Position numbers and translations under genes: made by a program. Source: Peribacillus frigoritolerans (GTDB taxonomy: Bacteria; Bacillota; Bacilli; Bacillales; Bacillaceae). From it: a DNA stretch of 64,000 nucleotides. The stretch spans positions 620,001-684,000 of the forward strand of contig NZ_SMZY01000003.1 in assembly GCF_004358755.1 (NCBI RefSeq), given 5' to 3'. Under the pieces are notes generated by a model, which had not been told where the DNA came from, searched no databases, and saw only the letters and a program-made list of their open reading frames with translations. Positions 8,926 through 23,258 of this stretch are shown in pieces; the stretch's first letter is position 1; the number at the start of each line of letters is the position of its first letter.

Positions 8926-9869
8926 GGCCTGCTCCCCTCCGTTATCACGTTTGTTTCCGTATAAGCGGAGACAGGCAGCGGCAAATCTTCCTTTTCAAGC
9001 CATTTCACAATCGTTTCAACGCTTTTCACTCCCATTAAAGAATGACTGTGATGGATCGTCCCGGCAATCTTGCCGCTTCTTAAAAGATTCATCGTTTCCT
9101 GGGTATCATCAAACGTATAAATTTCAAATCCCGACAGAGCCGATCTTGATTCAATCGTTCTTACAATTAAATCGCCATCATCTATACCCGTTCCAATCAG
9201 CATCTTCATTGATGGATACTGATTTAGAAGGTCATTTGTCTGTTCCTCTGCATGCTGTCTGTCTGTTTCAACGAGTTTAATAGAGGATGCCTTCAAACTG
9301 TCCTTTAACCCTTTTATTCTCTGTGTTTCAATTGAAGTGACATGGTTCCCCTTGATAATTCCAATGGTTTCATTGTTTTTTACTGTCTTTTTTAGATAGT
9401 TCCCGAGTTCTAGACCTGTTTCATAATGATTGGAGCCGATAAAAGATTTCCGGAGACTTCCTGGCAGATCCGCCATAATCGTAACAACTGGAATTCCCTT
9501 CATCGTTGACTTCTGAATCATTTCAGAAAACGAAGGATCGTCAATGCCAAGGAGCATGATTCCATCCACTTGTGAGGAAATCGCCATATTCACTGCTTTT
9601 TGCAGCTCTTCATTATCAGGAAGATTGGTCCCTTTAATATCAAGGCTTACTTGGAGTTTCCGAGCCGCTTCCTCCACCCCATAAATCACCTGATTCCAAT
9701 ACGCATCACCAAGATAGGGAGAAATTAAGACAAGCCGGTACCGGTACTCCTCTGCATCTGCCTGAGCTGAAAAGGATTGACTGGATTGATAGATCTGAAA
9801 AAGCTGATAGAGAGGAAAAATAGAGATCAGCAAAAAAACAAACAGAGCCAGCTTTAGTCGCTGCTTCAT
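8922..9869 (-). CDS. Membrane-anchored periplasmic-binding-protein sensor (XylFII-like)
   Basis: 315 residues. A single N-terminal membrane helix (about 6-24) without lipobox anchors a type I periplasmic-binding fold (Peripla_BP_4) on the cell surface: LISPYLGDAYWNQVIYGVEE, DGIMLLGIDDPSF, GIPVVTIMADLP, IGSNHYETGLELG and FDDTQETMNLLRSGKI. It differs from XylF in having no lipid anchor and in being encoded as the first gene of the kinase operon, overlapping the kinase by four bases. In C. beijerinckii a XylFII protein of this layout binds xylose and drives LytS dimerisation. Ligand here is inferred from xylFGH downstream. Confidence 0.85.
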   Translation of the reverse strand: MKQRLKLALFVFLLISIFPLYQLFQIYQSSQSFSAQADAEEYRYRLVLISPYLGDAYWNQVIYGVEEAARKLQVSLDIKGTNLPDNEELQKAVNMAISSQVDGIMLLGIDDPSFSEMIQKSTMKGIPVVTIMADLPGSLRKSFIGSNHYETGLELGNYLKKTVKNNETIGIIKGNHVTSIETQRIKGLKDSLKASSIKLVETDRQHAEEQTNDLLNQYPSMKMLIGTGIDDGDLIVRTIESRSALSGFEIYTFDDTQETMNLLRSGKIAGTIHHSHSLMGVKSVETIVKWLEKEDLPLPVSAYTETNVITEGSRP

Positions 9870-9921
9870 AGAATCACCATTTCATAGGACTTTTTAATTA
9901 ATTATAAGGGTTTGCGGAGGT

Positions 9922-9938
9922 TTGTAAACGCTTATATT
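9922..9938. promoter_or_regulatory. cre-like site upstream of the sugar-sensor operon
   Basis: TTGTAAACGCTTATATT matches the cre consensus with one mismatch and lies about 55-70 bases upstream of the sensor start. CcpA would then repress both the sensing operon and the transporter. Confidence 0.6.
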
Positions 9939-10093
9939 TTGTGTGGTTTGTATCGAAGGTATCTTCTTGCGGTTCATTTTGATGGAGAGGAGGACTTTAC
10001 TAGAAAAAGAGGAATTATGGTTTTAATATGATTGGGTTGGTGCATTTTTGAGTGTCCGGCGCTTTTTGTTGCTCCCTCAATCCGATTCAAAAG

Positions 10094-10128
10094 CAAAAAA
10101 CCCCCAGGATCCAATATCCCGGGGGTTT
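10094..10128 (-). terminator. Terminator of the ATP synthase operon
   Basis: On the minus strand AACCCCCGGGA and TCCTGGGGGTT flank a short loop and are followed by TTTT. It lies just after the atpC stop. Confidence 0.85.
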
Positions 10129-10134
10129 CATAGT

Positions 10135-10542
<408 letters not shown>

Positions 10543-10565
10543 CTATACCCTCCTGCGTCCCAAAA

Positions 10566-12026
<1,461 letters not shown>

Positions 12027-12056
12027 CTATGAAACCCATCTATTGGGCAAGTATGT

Positions 12057-12920
<864 letters not shown>

Positions 12921-12953
12921 TCACCACCTTTTTATAAAAATCAACCTGATTCA

Positions 12954-12992
12954 TTATCTTAAGATAAAGTATGAAGGCCGGCCTTCATACTT
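12954..12992. repeat. Two abutting perfect palindromes between atpA and atpG
   Basis: A 26-base perfect palindrome centred between 12979 and 12980 (arms 12967-12979 and 12980-12992, core GAAGGCCGGCCTTC) directly abuts and shares one base with a 14-base palindrome TTATCTTAAGATAA at 12954-12967. In the atp mRNA the larger one would form a very stable hairpin between the alpha stop and the gamma ribosome site. No T-run follows, so it is not a typical terminator. Confidence 0.85.
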
Positions 12993-12999
12993 CACCTCA

Positions 13000-14523
<1,524 letters not shown>

Positions 14524-15069
14524 CTACGATCTTTTTGCAACAAGTTGTCGCTCTATACGTTCAAGCTTTCCGCTTATACTTCCATCATAAATGCGATTGC
14601 CGATACGAAGCTTCACTCCGCCGATCAGGTTTTGATCGATAACATTTCTTAAACGAAGAGATTTTTTGCCGATTTTTTTGGCAAACGTATCAGACAGCGC
14701 TGTTAATTCATCTTGATCTAATAATCTGACAGAGTAGACAATCGCGTCTTCTGTGCCGCGCTCATCATTTGCAAGCTTCACAAAATGCTCAGCAAGCTCA
14801 GGAATCACACTGATTCGCTGACGTTCAATCAAGAGGAGAATTGTACTTAAAACAGGTTGAGATAAAGAAGCAAACGCTTCACTCATCATGGATTTTTTCT
14901 TTTCTAGAAGCACTTTTGGATGTGTAAGCACGTTTAATAATTCAGGATTATCTTTTGTGACCTTTTCGATCACAAGCAATTCCTCTTCGAACTTGTCAAT
15001 CGTGCGGTTTTCCTTGGCGATTTGAAAAAGAGCCAATGCATAGCGAGCTGCAACTATTTCTTTACTCAT
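14524..15069 (-). CDS. atpH: ATP synthase delta subunit (OSCP-like)
   Basis: 181 residues, usual for the family, with the C-terminal signature [19 protein letters not shown]. It links the top of F1 to the b-subunit stator. It overlaps the atpF stop by four bases (ATGA). Confidence 0.96.
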   Translation of the reverse strand: MSKEIVAARYALALFQIAKENRTIDKFEEELLVIEKVTKDNPELLNVLTHPKVLLEKKKSMMSEAFASLSQPVLSTILLLIERQRISVIPELAEHFVKLANDERGTEDAIVYSVRLLDQDELTALSDTFAKKIGKKSLRLRNVIDQNLIGGVKLRIGNRIYDGSISGKLERIERQLVAKRS

Positions 15070-15584
15070 CGGCCTTCGCCTACCTCTTTAATATAATCTT
15101 GGATAAGCTTTTCTTGTTCTTTTTCGTTTAATTCTTTTTCAATAACCTTTGTAGCAATTAAAATTGATAATGAAGCTACTTGCTCACGAAGAGCGGCAAC
15201 AGCTTGCTCTTTTTCCTGAGCAATTTCTTTAAGTGCAGACTGCTTCAGGCGATCTGCTTCTGAACGAGCTACAAGGACGATTTCTTCCTTTTGCTTTTCA
15301 CCAAGCTTCTTCGCACTTTCCACTAAACCTTGCGCTTCAAGTCTGGCCTGCTTTAATAGTTCACGCTGTTCTTCAGCAAGCTTCTTAGCTTCTTCGTGCT
15401 TCGCTTCAGACGCGCCAATTTCAGATGCAATGTACTCTTCACGCTGTTTCATGATGCCCATTACAGGTCCAAGAGCATATTTTCTCAGCAATGCAAGTAG
15501 GATTAAGAAAATAACCAGCTGGAATACAATGTCTCCAGTATTTAAAGATAAACCTGCACCAACTACTAGATTTGACGTTAACAT
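15066..15584 (-). CDS. atpF: ATP synthase b subunit (Fo stator)
   Basis: 172 residues. One N-terminal membrane helix (about 19-38, [20 protein letters not shown]) is followed by a long charged coiled coil rich in Glu, Lys and Ala that reaches up to delta. GGGAGTG precedes the ATG. It is separated from atpE by 167 bases, far more than other gaps in the operon except that between atpA and atpG. Confidence 0.96.
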   Translation of the reverse strand: MLTSNLVVGAGLSLNTGDIVFQLVIFLILLALLRKYALGPVMGIMKQREEYIASEIGASEAKHEEAKKLAEEQRELLKQARLEAQGLVESAKKLGEKQKEEIVLVARSEADRLKQSALKEIAQEKEQAVAALREQVASLSILIATKVIEKELNEKEQEKLIQDYIKEVGEGR

Positions 15585-15693
15585 TGCCCGGTTTCACTCC
15601 CTTCAAGAGTTCCATGATGGGTTACTATCAAAAAAAGCACGAGATTGTTCTGTTTGATTCTCGGCCGCATATTTTAAATAGAAACATAAAGCA

Positions 15694-15727
15694 ATGGCGA
15701 AGAAGGGTAAAAAACGATCTTCGCCAT
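15694..15727 (-). other. Stable hairpin in the atpE-atpF intercistronic gap
   Basis: ATGGCGAAGA and TCTTCGCCAT pair perfectly; CATAAA and TTTATG outside them extend the stem across a 3-base bulge. No T-run follows on the minus strand. Placed just after the c-subunit stop, it may protect or process the upstream mRNA and help raise c-subunit output over downstream subunits. Confidence 0.7.
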
Positions 15728-15751
15728 TTATGTAGAGAACCTGTCTCTTTA

Positions 15752-15979
<228 letters not shown>

Positions 15980-16031
15980 TCAAAATATTAAAAAGTTTTT
16001 TGATTCTGATGAAACGGTTGAAACATATTAA

Positions 16032-17131
<1,100 letters not shown>

Positions 17132-17138
17132 GAATGGT

Positions 17139-17360
17139 TCAGTCTCCTGAAAAAAAGTGGTGGACTAGCTTGATCATCGCGGAAATACCGATTCCGAGCC
17201 CAATGAACAGTCCTATGATCATAAAAAGCGGTTCAGTCTGGAAATATCGGTCGAGCCATCTTCCTGAAAAGATGCCAATTAGTGTTGAACCGACTAGCTG
17301 AGACAGAATGCCTGTCATTAGTGCCATGGCCTGCATTGGATGACGCTCTTTTTTGCGCAT
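17139..17360 (-). CDS. atpZ: AtpZ-like small membrane protein
   Basis: 73 residues, two membrane helices (about 11-31 and 44-64) and basic N-terminus MRKKERHP. Matches AtpZ/AtpI-family proteins (GSTLIGIFSGRWLDRYFQT) encoded first in atp operons of many alkaliphilic and other Bacillaceae; with AtpI it has been linked to Mg2+/Ca2+ transport for the synthase. GCGAGGACTTGTGA precedes the ATG. First gene of the operon. Confidence 0.85.
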   Translation of the reverse strand: MRKKERHPMQAMALMTGILSQLVGSTLIGIFSGRWLDRYFQTEPLFMIIGLFIGLGIGISAMIKLVHHFFSGD

Positions 17361-17455
17361 TCACAAGTCCTCGCTAATAGATTAATAAAGGGTTTTTCTG
17401 GGGATAAAAACTGGAAATGAAAGGCTTATGAAAACCTTATCATTTACCCTCGTCT

Positions 17456-17484
17456 AGCATACAATAGGCACTAGTCAATGTCAA
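17456..17484 (-). promoter_or_regulatory. Sigma-A promoter of the atp operon
   Basis: On the minus strand TTGACA (17484-17479) is followed after 17 bases by TATGCT (17461-17456), about 95 bases upstream of atpZ. This is a near-consensus housekeeping promoter. Confidence 0.85.
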
Positions 17485-17547
17485 TTGCTTTAAAACCAAA
17501 AACTTGGCAATCACAAAAGCCTATCACAAAAAGTTCACAATTGAACT

Positions 17548-19785
17548 TTAGTGCCTTTTCTCCCCAGGATTTTCAAGGATAAGATCTGTTTCAATCGTAT
17601 CCTCCCTGCTGCCTTTTTTCGCAAAGATGACCGCTTTATAGAGACCGTCTTTCAGCTTTAGATCATCCTTTTTGAATGTTTTCCTGACAACCCCTCTTTC
17701 GAGATTCCTGCCCCAGTCAAGAAACCCCTCAAATCTGAGTGTATCCGGGTCATAAAGGGCAATTCCCATTTCATCTGCACCGCCCGGCAGATAAAACTCG
17801 TATTTATACGTCCCTGCTGTATCACCGAATCCAAATTCAAATCCCATTACACGAGGATAATCCGGTTCATCCACTACATATAGATAAGGAAGCATTTCAA
17901 GTCTCCCGCCCGCTTCCACCTCAATCCAGCCATGATGCAGCCCGGCTTCCATCCCGTTTGAATAAATATCCAAAGTAATGAATACATCCTTTTGCTGTTT
18001 TGGTTCCACCTCCGCTTTTTGCGGAATCTTCCATTGAAGACCTTTTGTGTAGGAAGGATAATTGAAAGTGTATGTCTTTTTTGCATCCGACTGGTTATCA
18101 AGAGTCAGCTTCACTTTTTTCTGGATCCGGTCTCCGTGCAGAGGAACTTGTCCGAATGACAATGAACCGGGATACAGGAGAAAGTCCGTTTCCAGCGCAC
18201 GGGTCAAATCGATTCTTCCTGCTCCCTGCTCGATGGGTTCATAGTAGGTTCCGTTTTTGTTTTTCAGAGGCTCTGCAGAATTCATTAAGGCCGCTTTGAT
18301 TTGCTCCGGGTTCCAATCAGGATGCGCCTGTTTTAAAAGAGCGCTTGCTCCAGCTACATGCGGCGCCGACATGCTTGTTCCCTGCAGGCTTAAATACCCC
18401 TCAGGAACGGTGCTGTCGATTGCTACACCCGGTGCTACCACATCCGGTTTGATTTCCCACGAATAGGTGACAGGACCTCTTGAACTGAAATCTGCCAGCT
18501 GATCGGATTCATGCTGATAGACTGTTCGGACGAGCGCGCTGTTGTTCAATTGCTTTTTAAGCCATAATCCATCCTCTTTTGAAATGGAAACCACAGGGAT
18601 GCCTACTTCTAATTCAAGGTTACCTGCGAAATTGCCTTTCATGTTGTTGTAGATAATAATTGCCTTAGCTCCGACTTTTTCAGCATACAGCGCTTTTTCA
18701 GTAAAAGTGATTTTGCCTCTCTCTACAAGTACAACCTTCCCTTTCATATCTGCTTTAAATTGGTGCTCTTCACCAATCCCCGCAAACACGATTTCTTCCC
18801 CTTGACTCAGCTTCCATTCTTTTGACCCGGCAAGGGCTGTAATCGGAACCATTTTCCCCGCTCCGCTCAGCTTTAAATATGGTATTTTCTGCGGAGGCGT
18901 GGATGCCCCGACAGAGATGGATTTGCTTGATGTGCCCGGTGAGCCGATTGTCCATACTCCGGGACCTGAATTTCCGCTTGATGTCACTGCCACGATTCCA
19001 TGCTCAACCGCACGATCCAGAGCGAGACTTGTAGGCCAGTCAGGTCCATTAACTGTATTCCCGAGCGACAAATTCAACACATCCACTTTGTCTTCAATCG
19101 CTCTTTCGATAGCCGCTATCACTTGTTCGCTTGTTCCGTATCCTCCAGGACCAAGCGCCCGGTAAGCAATGATTTCCGCTTCCGGTGCTACGCCCTGAAG
19201 TTTTCCATTCGCTGCAATGATTCCGGCCACATGTGTCCCGTGCAGTGTTTCCGTTCCATCTGTCGCTTTTGTTTCCATCGGATCGCTGTCTCCGTCTATG
19301 AGATCGGCTCCCCCGTGATAGCTTCTGGACAAATCAGGATGCGTATAATCAATGCCGGTATCAATAATGCCCACCTTTACCCCCTTGCCTGTCAGCCTTT
19401 GATGTTCAGCATCGAATTTTCCGCGTACTTCATCCCCGCCGATAAACGGGACACTCTCTTCAAGATCCACATGATAGGCTGTAACCGGGCTCGCGTGCAC
19501 AACATGAGGTTCTTTTTGGATAGCTTCAAGATCTTTATGCTTCCCAGCCAGTGTGAAGCCGCTGAATACCTTTTTAAATGTGCGGCGAATGCGAACGTTT
19601 GGATACGTTCGCTTTATTTTTTGCGAGAACGCAGCTGCATGTTCTTTTTCAACAACAATCATGATTGTTTCTGCCTTATCTGGTGATTCTTCAGGAATAG
19701 GAGGGATCGCCGGAAACGTTTCTGCCTGAGCTGAAAAAGAAATCAGTGTGAAAAATAAGAAAGAAAGTGTGCATGTTCGGACCAT
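17548..19785 (-). CDS. vpr: Secreted subtilisin-family serine protease, Vpr-like
   Basis: 745 residues, somewhat shorter than B. subtilis Vpr. Signal peptide (about 1-21, ending AQA), an I9 inhibitor prodomain (about 40-105), then the S8 catalytic domain with Asp142 (VGIIDTGIDYTHPDL), His182 (LHGTHVAGII), oxyanion Asn272 (SSGNSG) and Ser471 (GTSMSAPHVAGA). A protease-associated domain (about 310-425) interrupts the catalytic domain, as in Vpr. A beta-rich C-terminal region follows. GAGAGGTGACAAAAA precedes the ATG. It is probably a minor extracellular protease; it lies between upp and atp, where B. subtilis has no gene. Confidence 0.92.
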   Translation of the reverse strand: MVRTCTLSFLFFTLISFSAQAETFPAIPPIPEESPDKAETIMIVVEKEHAAAFSQKIKRTYPNVRIRRTFKKVFSGFTLAGKHKDLEAIQKEPHVVHASPVTAYHVDLEESVPFIGGDEVRGKFDAEHQRLTGKGVKVGIIDTGIDYTHPDLSRSYHGGADLIDGDSDPMETKATDGTETLHGTHVAGIIAANGKLQGVAPEAEIIAYRALGPGGYGTSEQVIAAIERAIEDKVDVLNLSLGNTVNGPDWPTSLALDRAVEHGIVAVTSSGNSGPGVWTIGSPGTSSKSISVGASTPPQKIPYLKLSGAGKMVPITALAGSKEWKLSQGEEIVFAGIGEEHQFKADMKGKVVLVERGKITFTEKALYAEKVGAKAIIIYNNMKGNFAGNLELEVGIPVVSISKEDGLWLKKQLNNSALVRTVYQHESDQLADFSSRGPVTYSWEIKPDVVAPGVAIDSTVPEGYLSLQGTSMSAPHVAGASALLKQAHPDWNPEQIKAALMNSAEPLKNKNGTYYEPIEQGAGRIDLTRALETDFLLYPGSLSFGQVPLHGDRIQKKVKLTLDNQSDAKKTYTFNYPSYTKGLQWKIPQKAEVEPKQQKDVFITLDIYSNGMEAGLHHGWIEVEAGGRLEMLPYLYVVDEPDYPRVMGFEFGFGDTAGTYKYEFYLPGGADEMGIALYDPDTLRFEGFLDWGRNLERGVVRKTFKKDDLKLKDGLYKAVIFAKKGSREDTIETDLILENPGEKRH

Positions 19786-19831
19786 TTTTTGTCACCTCTC
19801 TCTTATTCTTTTCTAAGGGAGGTTTTTTCAT

Positions 19832-19864
19832 GAAAAAAATCCCCCTTTTCATAAAGGAGGATTT
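19832..19864 (-). terminator. Terminator after upp
   Basis: On the minus strand ATCCTCCTTT and AAAAGGGGGAT pair (with one G-U) around a 3-base loop, followed by TTTTTT. It separates upp from the protease gene. Confidence 0.75.
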
Positions 19865-19873
19865 CATTTCAAT

Positions 19874-20503
19874 TTATTTCGTTCCGAACATGCGGTCTCC
19901 GGCATCACCTAGGCCAGGGACAATATATCCATGATCATTTAATTTTTCATCAAGTGCTGCAATGTAAATATCAACATCAGGATGTGCTTCCTTCACAATC
20001 TCCACACCTTCTGGAGCTGCGATTAAACACATGAATTTGATATTTTTAGCGCCGCGTTTTTTCACACTGTTGATTGCTTCAACAGCAGATCCGCCTGTTG
20101 CAAGCATTGGATCAACAACGATAAATTCGCGCTCTTCCACGTCAGAAGGGAGTTTCACATAATACTCGATCGGCTTTAACGTCTCTGGATCGCGGTATAA
20201 ACCAACATGTCCGACTTTTGCAGCCGGAATCAGTTTAATGATACCGTCTACCATTCCAAGACCAGCTCGGAGAATAGGGACAATCGCAAGCTTTTTGCCA
20301 GCCAAAACCTTTGATTTTGCTACTTGCACCGGTGTTTCAACTTCCACTTCTTCAAGCGGCATGTCTCTTGTAATTTCAAACATCATCAAGCTCGCAACTT
20401 CATCAACAAGCTCACGAAACTCTTTCGTACCTGTCTTTACATCACGGATATATGTTAGCTTATGCTGAATAAGTGGATGATCAAAAACGTATACTTTGCC
20501 CAT
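19874..20503 (-). CDS. upp: Uracil phosphoribosyltransferase
   Basis: 209 residues from ATG at 20503, equal to B. subtilis Upp, chosen because AAAGGAGATGAGCC precedes it. The PRPP loop is [16 protein letters not shown] and the uracil-binding end is [17 protein letters not shown]. It salvages uracil to UMP. Flanked by secreted-enzyme genes rather than by atp. Confidence 0.97.
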   Translation of the reverse strand: MGKVYVFDHPLIQHKLTYIRDVKTGTKEFRELVDEVASLMMFEITRDMPLEEVEVETPVQVAKSKVLAGKKLAIVPILRAGLGMVDGIIKLIPAAKVGHVGLYRDPETLKPIEYYVKLPSDVEEREFIVVDPMLATGGSAVEAINSVKKRGAKNIKFMCLIAAPEGVEIVKEAHPDVDIYIAALDEKLNDHGYIVPGLGDAGDRMFGTK

Positions 20504-20720
20504 CGGCTCATCTCCTTTTCTATGACACTTCAATAGATTTTACAGAAAAAGCAGAGCCGTTTCAAGAAGGATGGGAGATTTATTTGCAGGATTTTTACTC
20601 AAGGCCGGATGGACAGCAGTTTTTGACCGGATTTTAAAAATGATGAGCATCTTTCCAGCCATCTATCAGTGTGATTTAGAGTTGTATCAGTCTAAATCAT
20701 GAATTGATCCGTTTAACGAG

Positions 20721-20758
20721 AAAACAGCTCACCCATCCAACAGGTGAGCTGATTTTTT
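20721..20758. terminator. Terminator between the CGTase gene and upp
   Basis: CAGCTCACC and GGTGAGCTG form a 9-bp stem with a 9-base loop. The T-run TTTTTTT is on the plus strand and TTTTCT on the minus strand. It lies right after the CGTase stop codon. Confidence 0.75.
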
Positions 20759-22884
20759 TAGTTCTGGAAGATTGAAATAGAGGTTCCAGGACCGCTCGAT
20801 GGAGTCGTGTAAACATGGTTCGCTCCGCTTTCCCAAACAACATTTCCGCTTGCATCCTTTTTAATAAACTTAAATTCAATATTGCGTCCTGCCGGTACAC
20901 TGACGTCATAATACCAGGCCGGATACTTTGTGATCACCTGATTATACATCGGTCCCGCTGCCTTCGATGCATCCCAGTTTCCAAGCTCACTTACATTTCC
21001 TACTATATAAATGGACTGGCCAGGACTTGTTGATGCGTTGTTCGCAATAAACCGGACAGATGACTGTTTTCCGGATAAAACCTCAACAGGACCGTACGTA
21101 TTGCTGGCAGTCCCGCCTGATGATGCGACAGACACTTGATAATCTCCTCCTTTTAAAACAGGAACCTGTGCTTTAATTTCTGTATTCGACCATGATAATA
21201 CGGAGGCATTTACTGTTCCGAACTTAACTGTACCAGCAGAACCGCCAAAGGATTCTCCGCTGATTGTAATCGTGCTTCCCGGCACTGCCATAACCGGCCC
21301 GATTTGTCCAATTGCAGGCGCTGCTGAGGTCCCATTGGAGGAATAGACACCTGCTTCACCCGGTGAAAGGTCAAAAGCAGTGACAGCACCGCCGCTTCTA
21401 ACTGATAAGCTGTTTCCATTCAGAAGGGAAGTCAGCTGATCCGAATAATTCCCTGCAGGAAGAGCCGTTGAGAGATTTGATATGTTGTAAGCTGCTGTTT
21501 TGCTTTTATTTACTGCTACCAACACTGTATCTTTGCCAAATGTTCTTTCATAGATATAGACATCATTATTGATCCATCTCTCTTTTGTTTTACCGTAGCC
21601 TAAAGCCCGGTTCGATTTGCGCAGACCTGCAAGCTTGCTGATGATCTGATAAGCCTTCGTTGTTTTATTGAAAGAAGTTTGCTTTTTCCGGTTGTTCGGG
21701 TCTCCATTGCCTGTCATATATTGCTCTGTTCCATAATAAACGTTCGGAACCCCTCTTGAAGTGAGCATGACTGCTAAAGCAAGATCCGTATTTTTTACAT
21801 CCGCCCCGTCAAAGTGAAAGCGGTCCATATCGTGATTATCGAGGAAGGTGACCTGATCGGCAGCCTGTTCGTATTTCGCTTCCGACTCAGCAATCATCGA
21901 GTTGAAGCCATACCAGTTATCAGAACCGCTTCTTAATACCTGCCTCAGTTTTTGGCCAAACCGGAAGTCAAGCAAGGACATTCCTGTGGAATTGGCGAAG
22001 TTATAATAGTTTTGGTCCACTTCATTTTCCCCAAGGAACCATTCTCCGAACGTAAACACCGGCTTATAGCTGTAGATCGATTCCATGAACGTCTTTTGCC
22101 AGCCGAAAGGCATATGCTTCACTGCATCTACCCTGATTCCGTCAATTCCCATATCGAGCCAGAGCTTCACAGAATCTTTTAAGTATTTGTCTACTGCCGG
22201 GTTCTGATGATTGAAATCTGCCAGATCATAAAGGTTTCTGTAAATCCCATCTTCAATAGAAGAAAAATTCGTTCCCCCATTATGATGGAATAAACCTTTC
22301 GTATCGTTTGTATAACCGCCCACAAGGGTTCCGTTATCATACAGCTTTCCGTTTTCCATATAAGACGGAGTATCTTCAGATGCCGGAGAAGTGTGATTTG
22401 GCGCAAAATCGATAATGACCTTTATCCCCTTCTGATGTGCTGTATTGATAAGGGTCTGAAACTCTTGCACCGTGCCGTAAAAGCGGTTTGTCTTTTTAAA
22501 ATCCCTTGCCCAATATCCGTGATAAGATGTCGTGCCTGCCGCATCATTTAACACAGAGAAGACATTTTCAACAGGCTGGGAAATCCATAAGGCCGTAATC
22601 CCCATATCCGTGAAATATCCGTCATTCAATTTATTAATAATCCCCTGCCAGTCACCGCCGCAGTACTTTCTTAAATTCGAGCAGTCAGCGCTGAACAAGC
22701 TGCCTGTCGGATTGTTATTAGTGTTCCCATCACTAAACCGATCCGTCATAATTTGATAGATAACATCGTTCGAATAATTTACTTTATTATCAGTGGAAGC
22801 GTTTGCATAATTATCTGCAAACGGTCCATACAAACTAAAAATAAGAACAAAGGCAACTGTTAAACTCATTGCTTTTTTTAACAT
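20758..22884 (-). CDS. Secreted cyclodextrin glucanotransferase (GH13)
   Basis: 708 residues from ATG at 22884, which has AGGGAGAGATGGCTGG upstream. Signal peptide ends after ANA29. The GH13 barrel carries [11 protein letters not shown] (nucleophile Asp253), FTFGEWFLG (acid/base Glu281) and [10 protein letters not shown] (Asp352). Tyr219 in [10 protein letters not shown] corresponds to the central aromatic residue typical of CGTases, and no maltogenic-type insertion is seen there. An IPT/TIG domain D (about 505-590) and a C-terminal starch-binding CBM20 domain (about 600-708) complete the A-E layout. It converts starch into cyclodextrins outside the cell. No cyclodextrin import genes lie nearby. 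Confidence 0.92.
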   Translation of the reverse strand: MLKKAMSLTVAFVLIFSLYGPFADNYANASTDNKVNYSNDVIYQIMTDRFSDGNTNNNPTGSLFSADCSNLRKYCGGDWQGIINKLNDGYFTDMGITALWISQPVENVFSVLNDAAGTTSYHGYWARDFKKTNRFYGTVQEFQTLINTAHQKGIKVIIDFAPNHTSPASEDTPSYMENGKLYDNGTLVGGYTNDTKGLFHHNGGTNFSSIEDGIYRNLYDLADFNHQNPAVDKYLKDSVKLWLDMGIDGIRVDAVKHMPFGWQKTFMESIYSYKPVFTFGEWFLGENEVDQNYYNFANSTGMSLLDFRFGQKLRQVLRSGSDNWYGFNSMIAESEAKYEQAADQVTFLDNHDMDRFHFDGADVKNTDLALAVMLTSRGVPNVYYGTEQYMTGNGDPNNRKKQTSFNKTTKAYQIISKLAGLRKSNRALGYGKTKERWINNDVYIYERTFGKDTVLVAVNKSKTAAYNISNLSTALPAGNYSDQLTSLLNGNSLSVRSGGAVTAFDLSPGEAGVYSSNGTSAAPAIGQIGPVMAVPGSTITISGESFGGSAGTVKFGTVNASVLSWSNTEIKAQVPVLKGGDYQVSVASSGGTASNTYGPVEVLSGKQSSVRFIANNASTSPGQSIYIVGNVSELGNWDASKAAGPMYNQVITKYPAWYYDVSVPAGRNIEFKFIKKDASGNVVWESGANHVYTTPSSGPGTSISIFQN

Positions 22885-22952
22885 CCAGCCATCTCTCCCT
22901 TGATCATGTTTTTCTGCCGCTTCCTTTAACCGCTTCCTCCTTTCCATAATAA

Positions 22953-22983
22953 AACCCCGTTATTCATAAAGAATAACGGGGTT
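22953..22983 (-). promoter_or_regulatory. Terminator-like hairpin in the CGTase leader
   Basis: A perfect 13-bp stem (AACCCCGTTATTC/GAATAACGGGGTT) with a 5-base loop is followed on the minus strand by TTATT. It lies about 70 bases before the CGTase start, in its likely 5' leader, and could act as an attenuator. It might instead end plus-strand read-through, though no plus-strand gene lies upstream. Confidence 0.55.
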
Positions 22984-22984
22984 G

Positions 22985-23002
22985 TTGTCCATATTTGGAC
23001 AA
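22985..23002. promoter_or_regulatory. Inverted repeat, possible operator upstream of CGTase
   Basis: TTGTCC and GGACAA flank six A/T bases (TTGTCCATATTTGGACAA). It directly adjoins the leader hairpin of the CGTase gene and has the size of a transcription-factor operator. The regulator is unknown. Confidence 0.4.
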
Positions 23003-23258
23003 TGCATAGCCCTCAGGTTAAGTTGCTAGTACGGGTTGTAGTTATCTAAGAATGATAATAAATAGATTTAACATTTAACACAATATTCAAAATGCTCATT
23101 TTCCACTTTCTAACATTAAGTATTTTGACCTATTACCCTCCAAACCCACTTTACACAGATTACCAATTCCATGAAATTCATAGACTTCTATCTATGAAAC
23201 GTTTAAAATCATCAAAGAGCGTTTTTTAAATGAACTAGTTAAAGAGGTGGATATAAAC
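23003..23258. other. Divergent intergenic region between the CGTase gene and uppP
   Basis: About 255 A/T-rich bases carrying the promoters of both divergent genes. I could not fix a convincing -35/-10 pair on either strand and see no gene, repeat or riboswitch in it. Confidence 0.5.

Noticed and set aside
19000-19686. Plus-strand frame of 228 codons
   Set aside because: Lies wholly antisense to the catalytic part of the Vpr-like protease, with no ribosome site and implausible composition.
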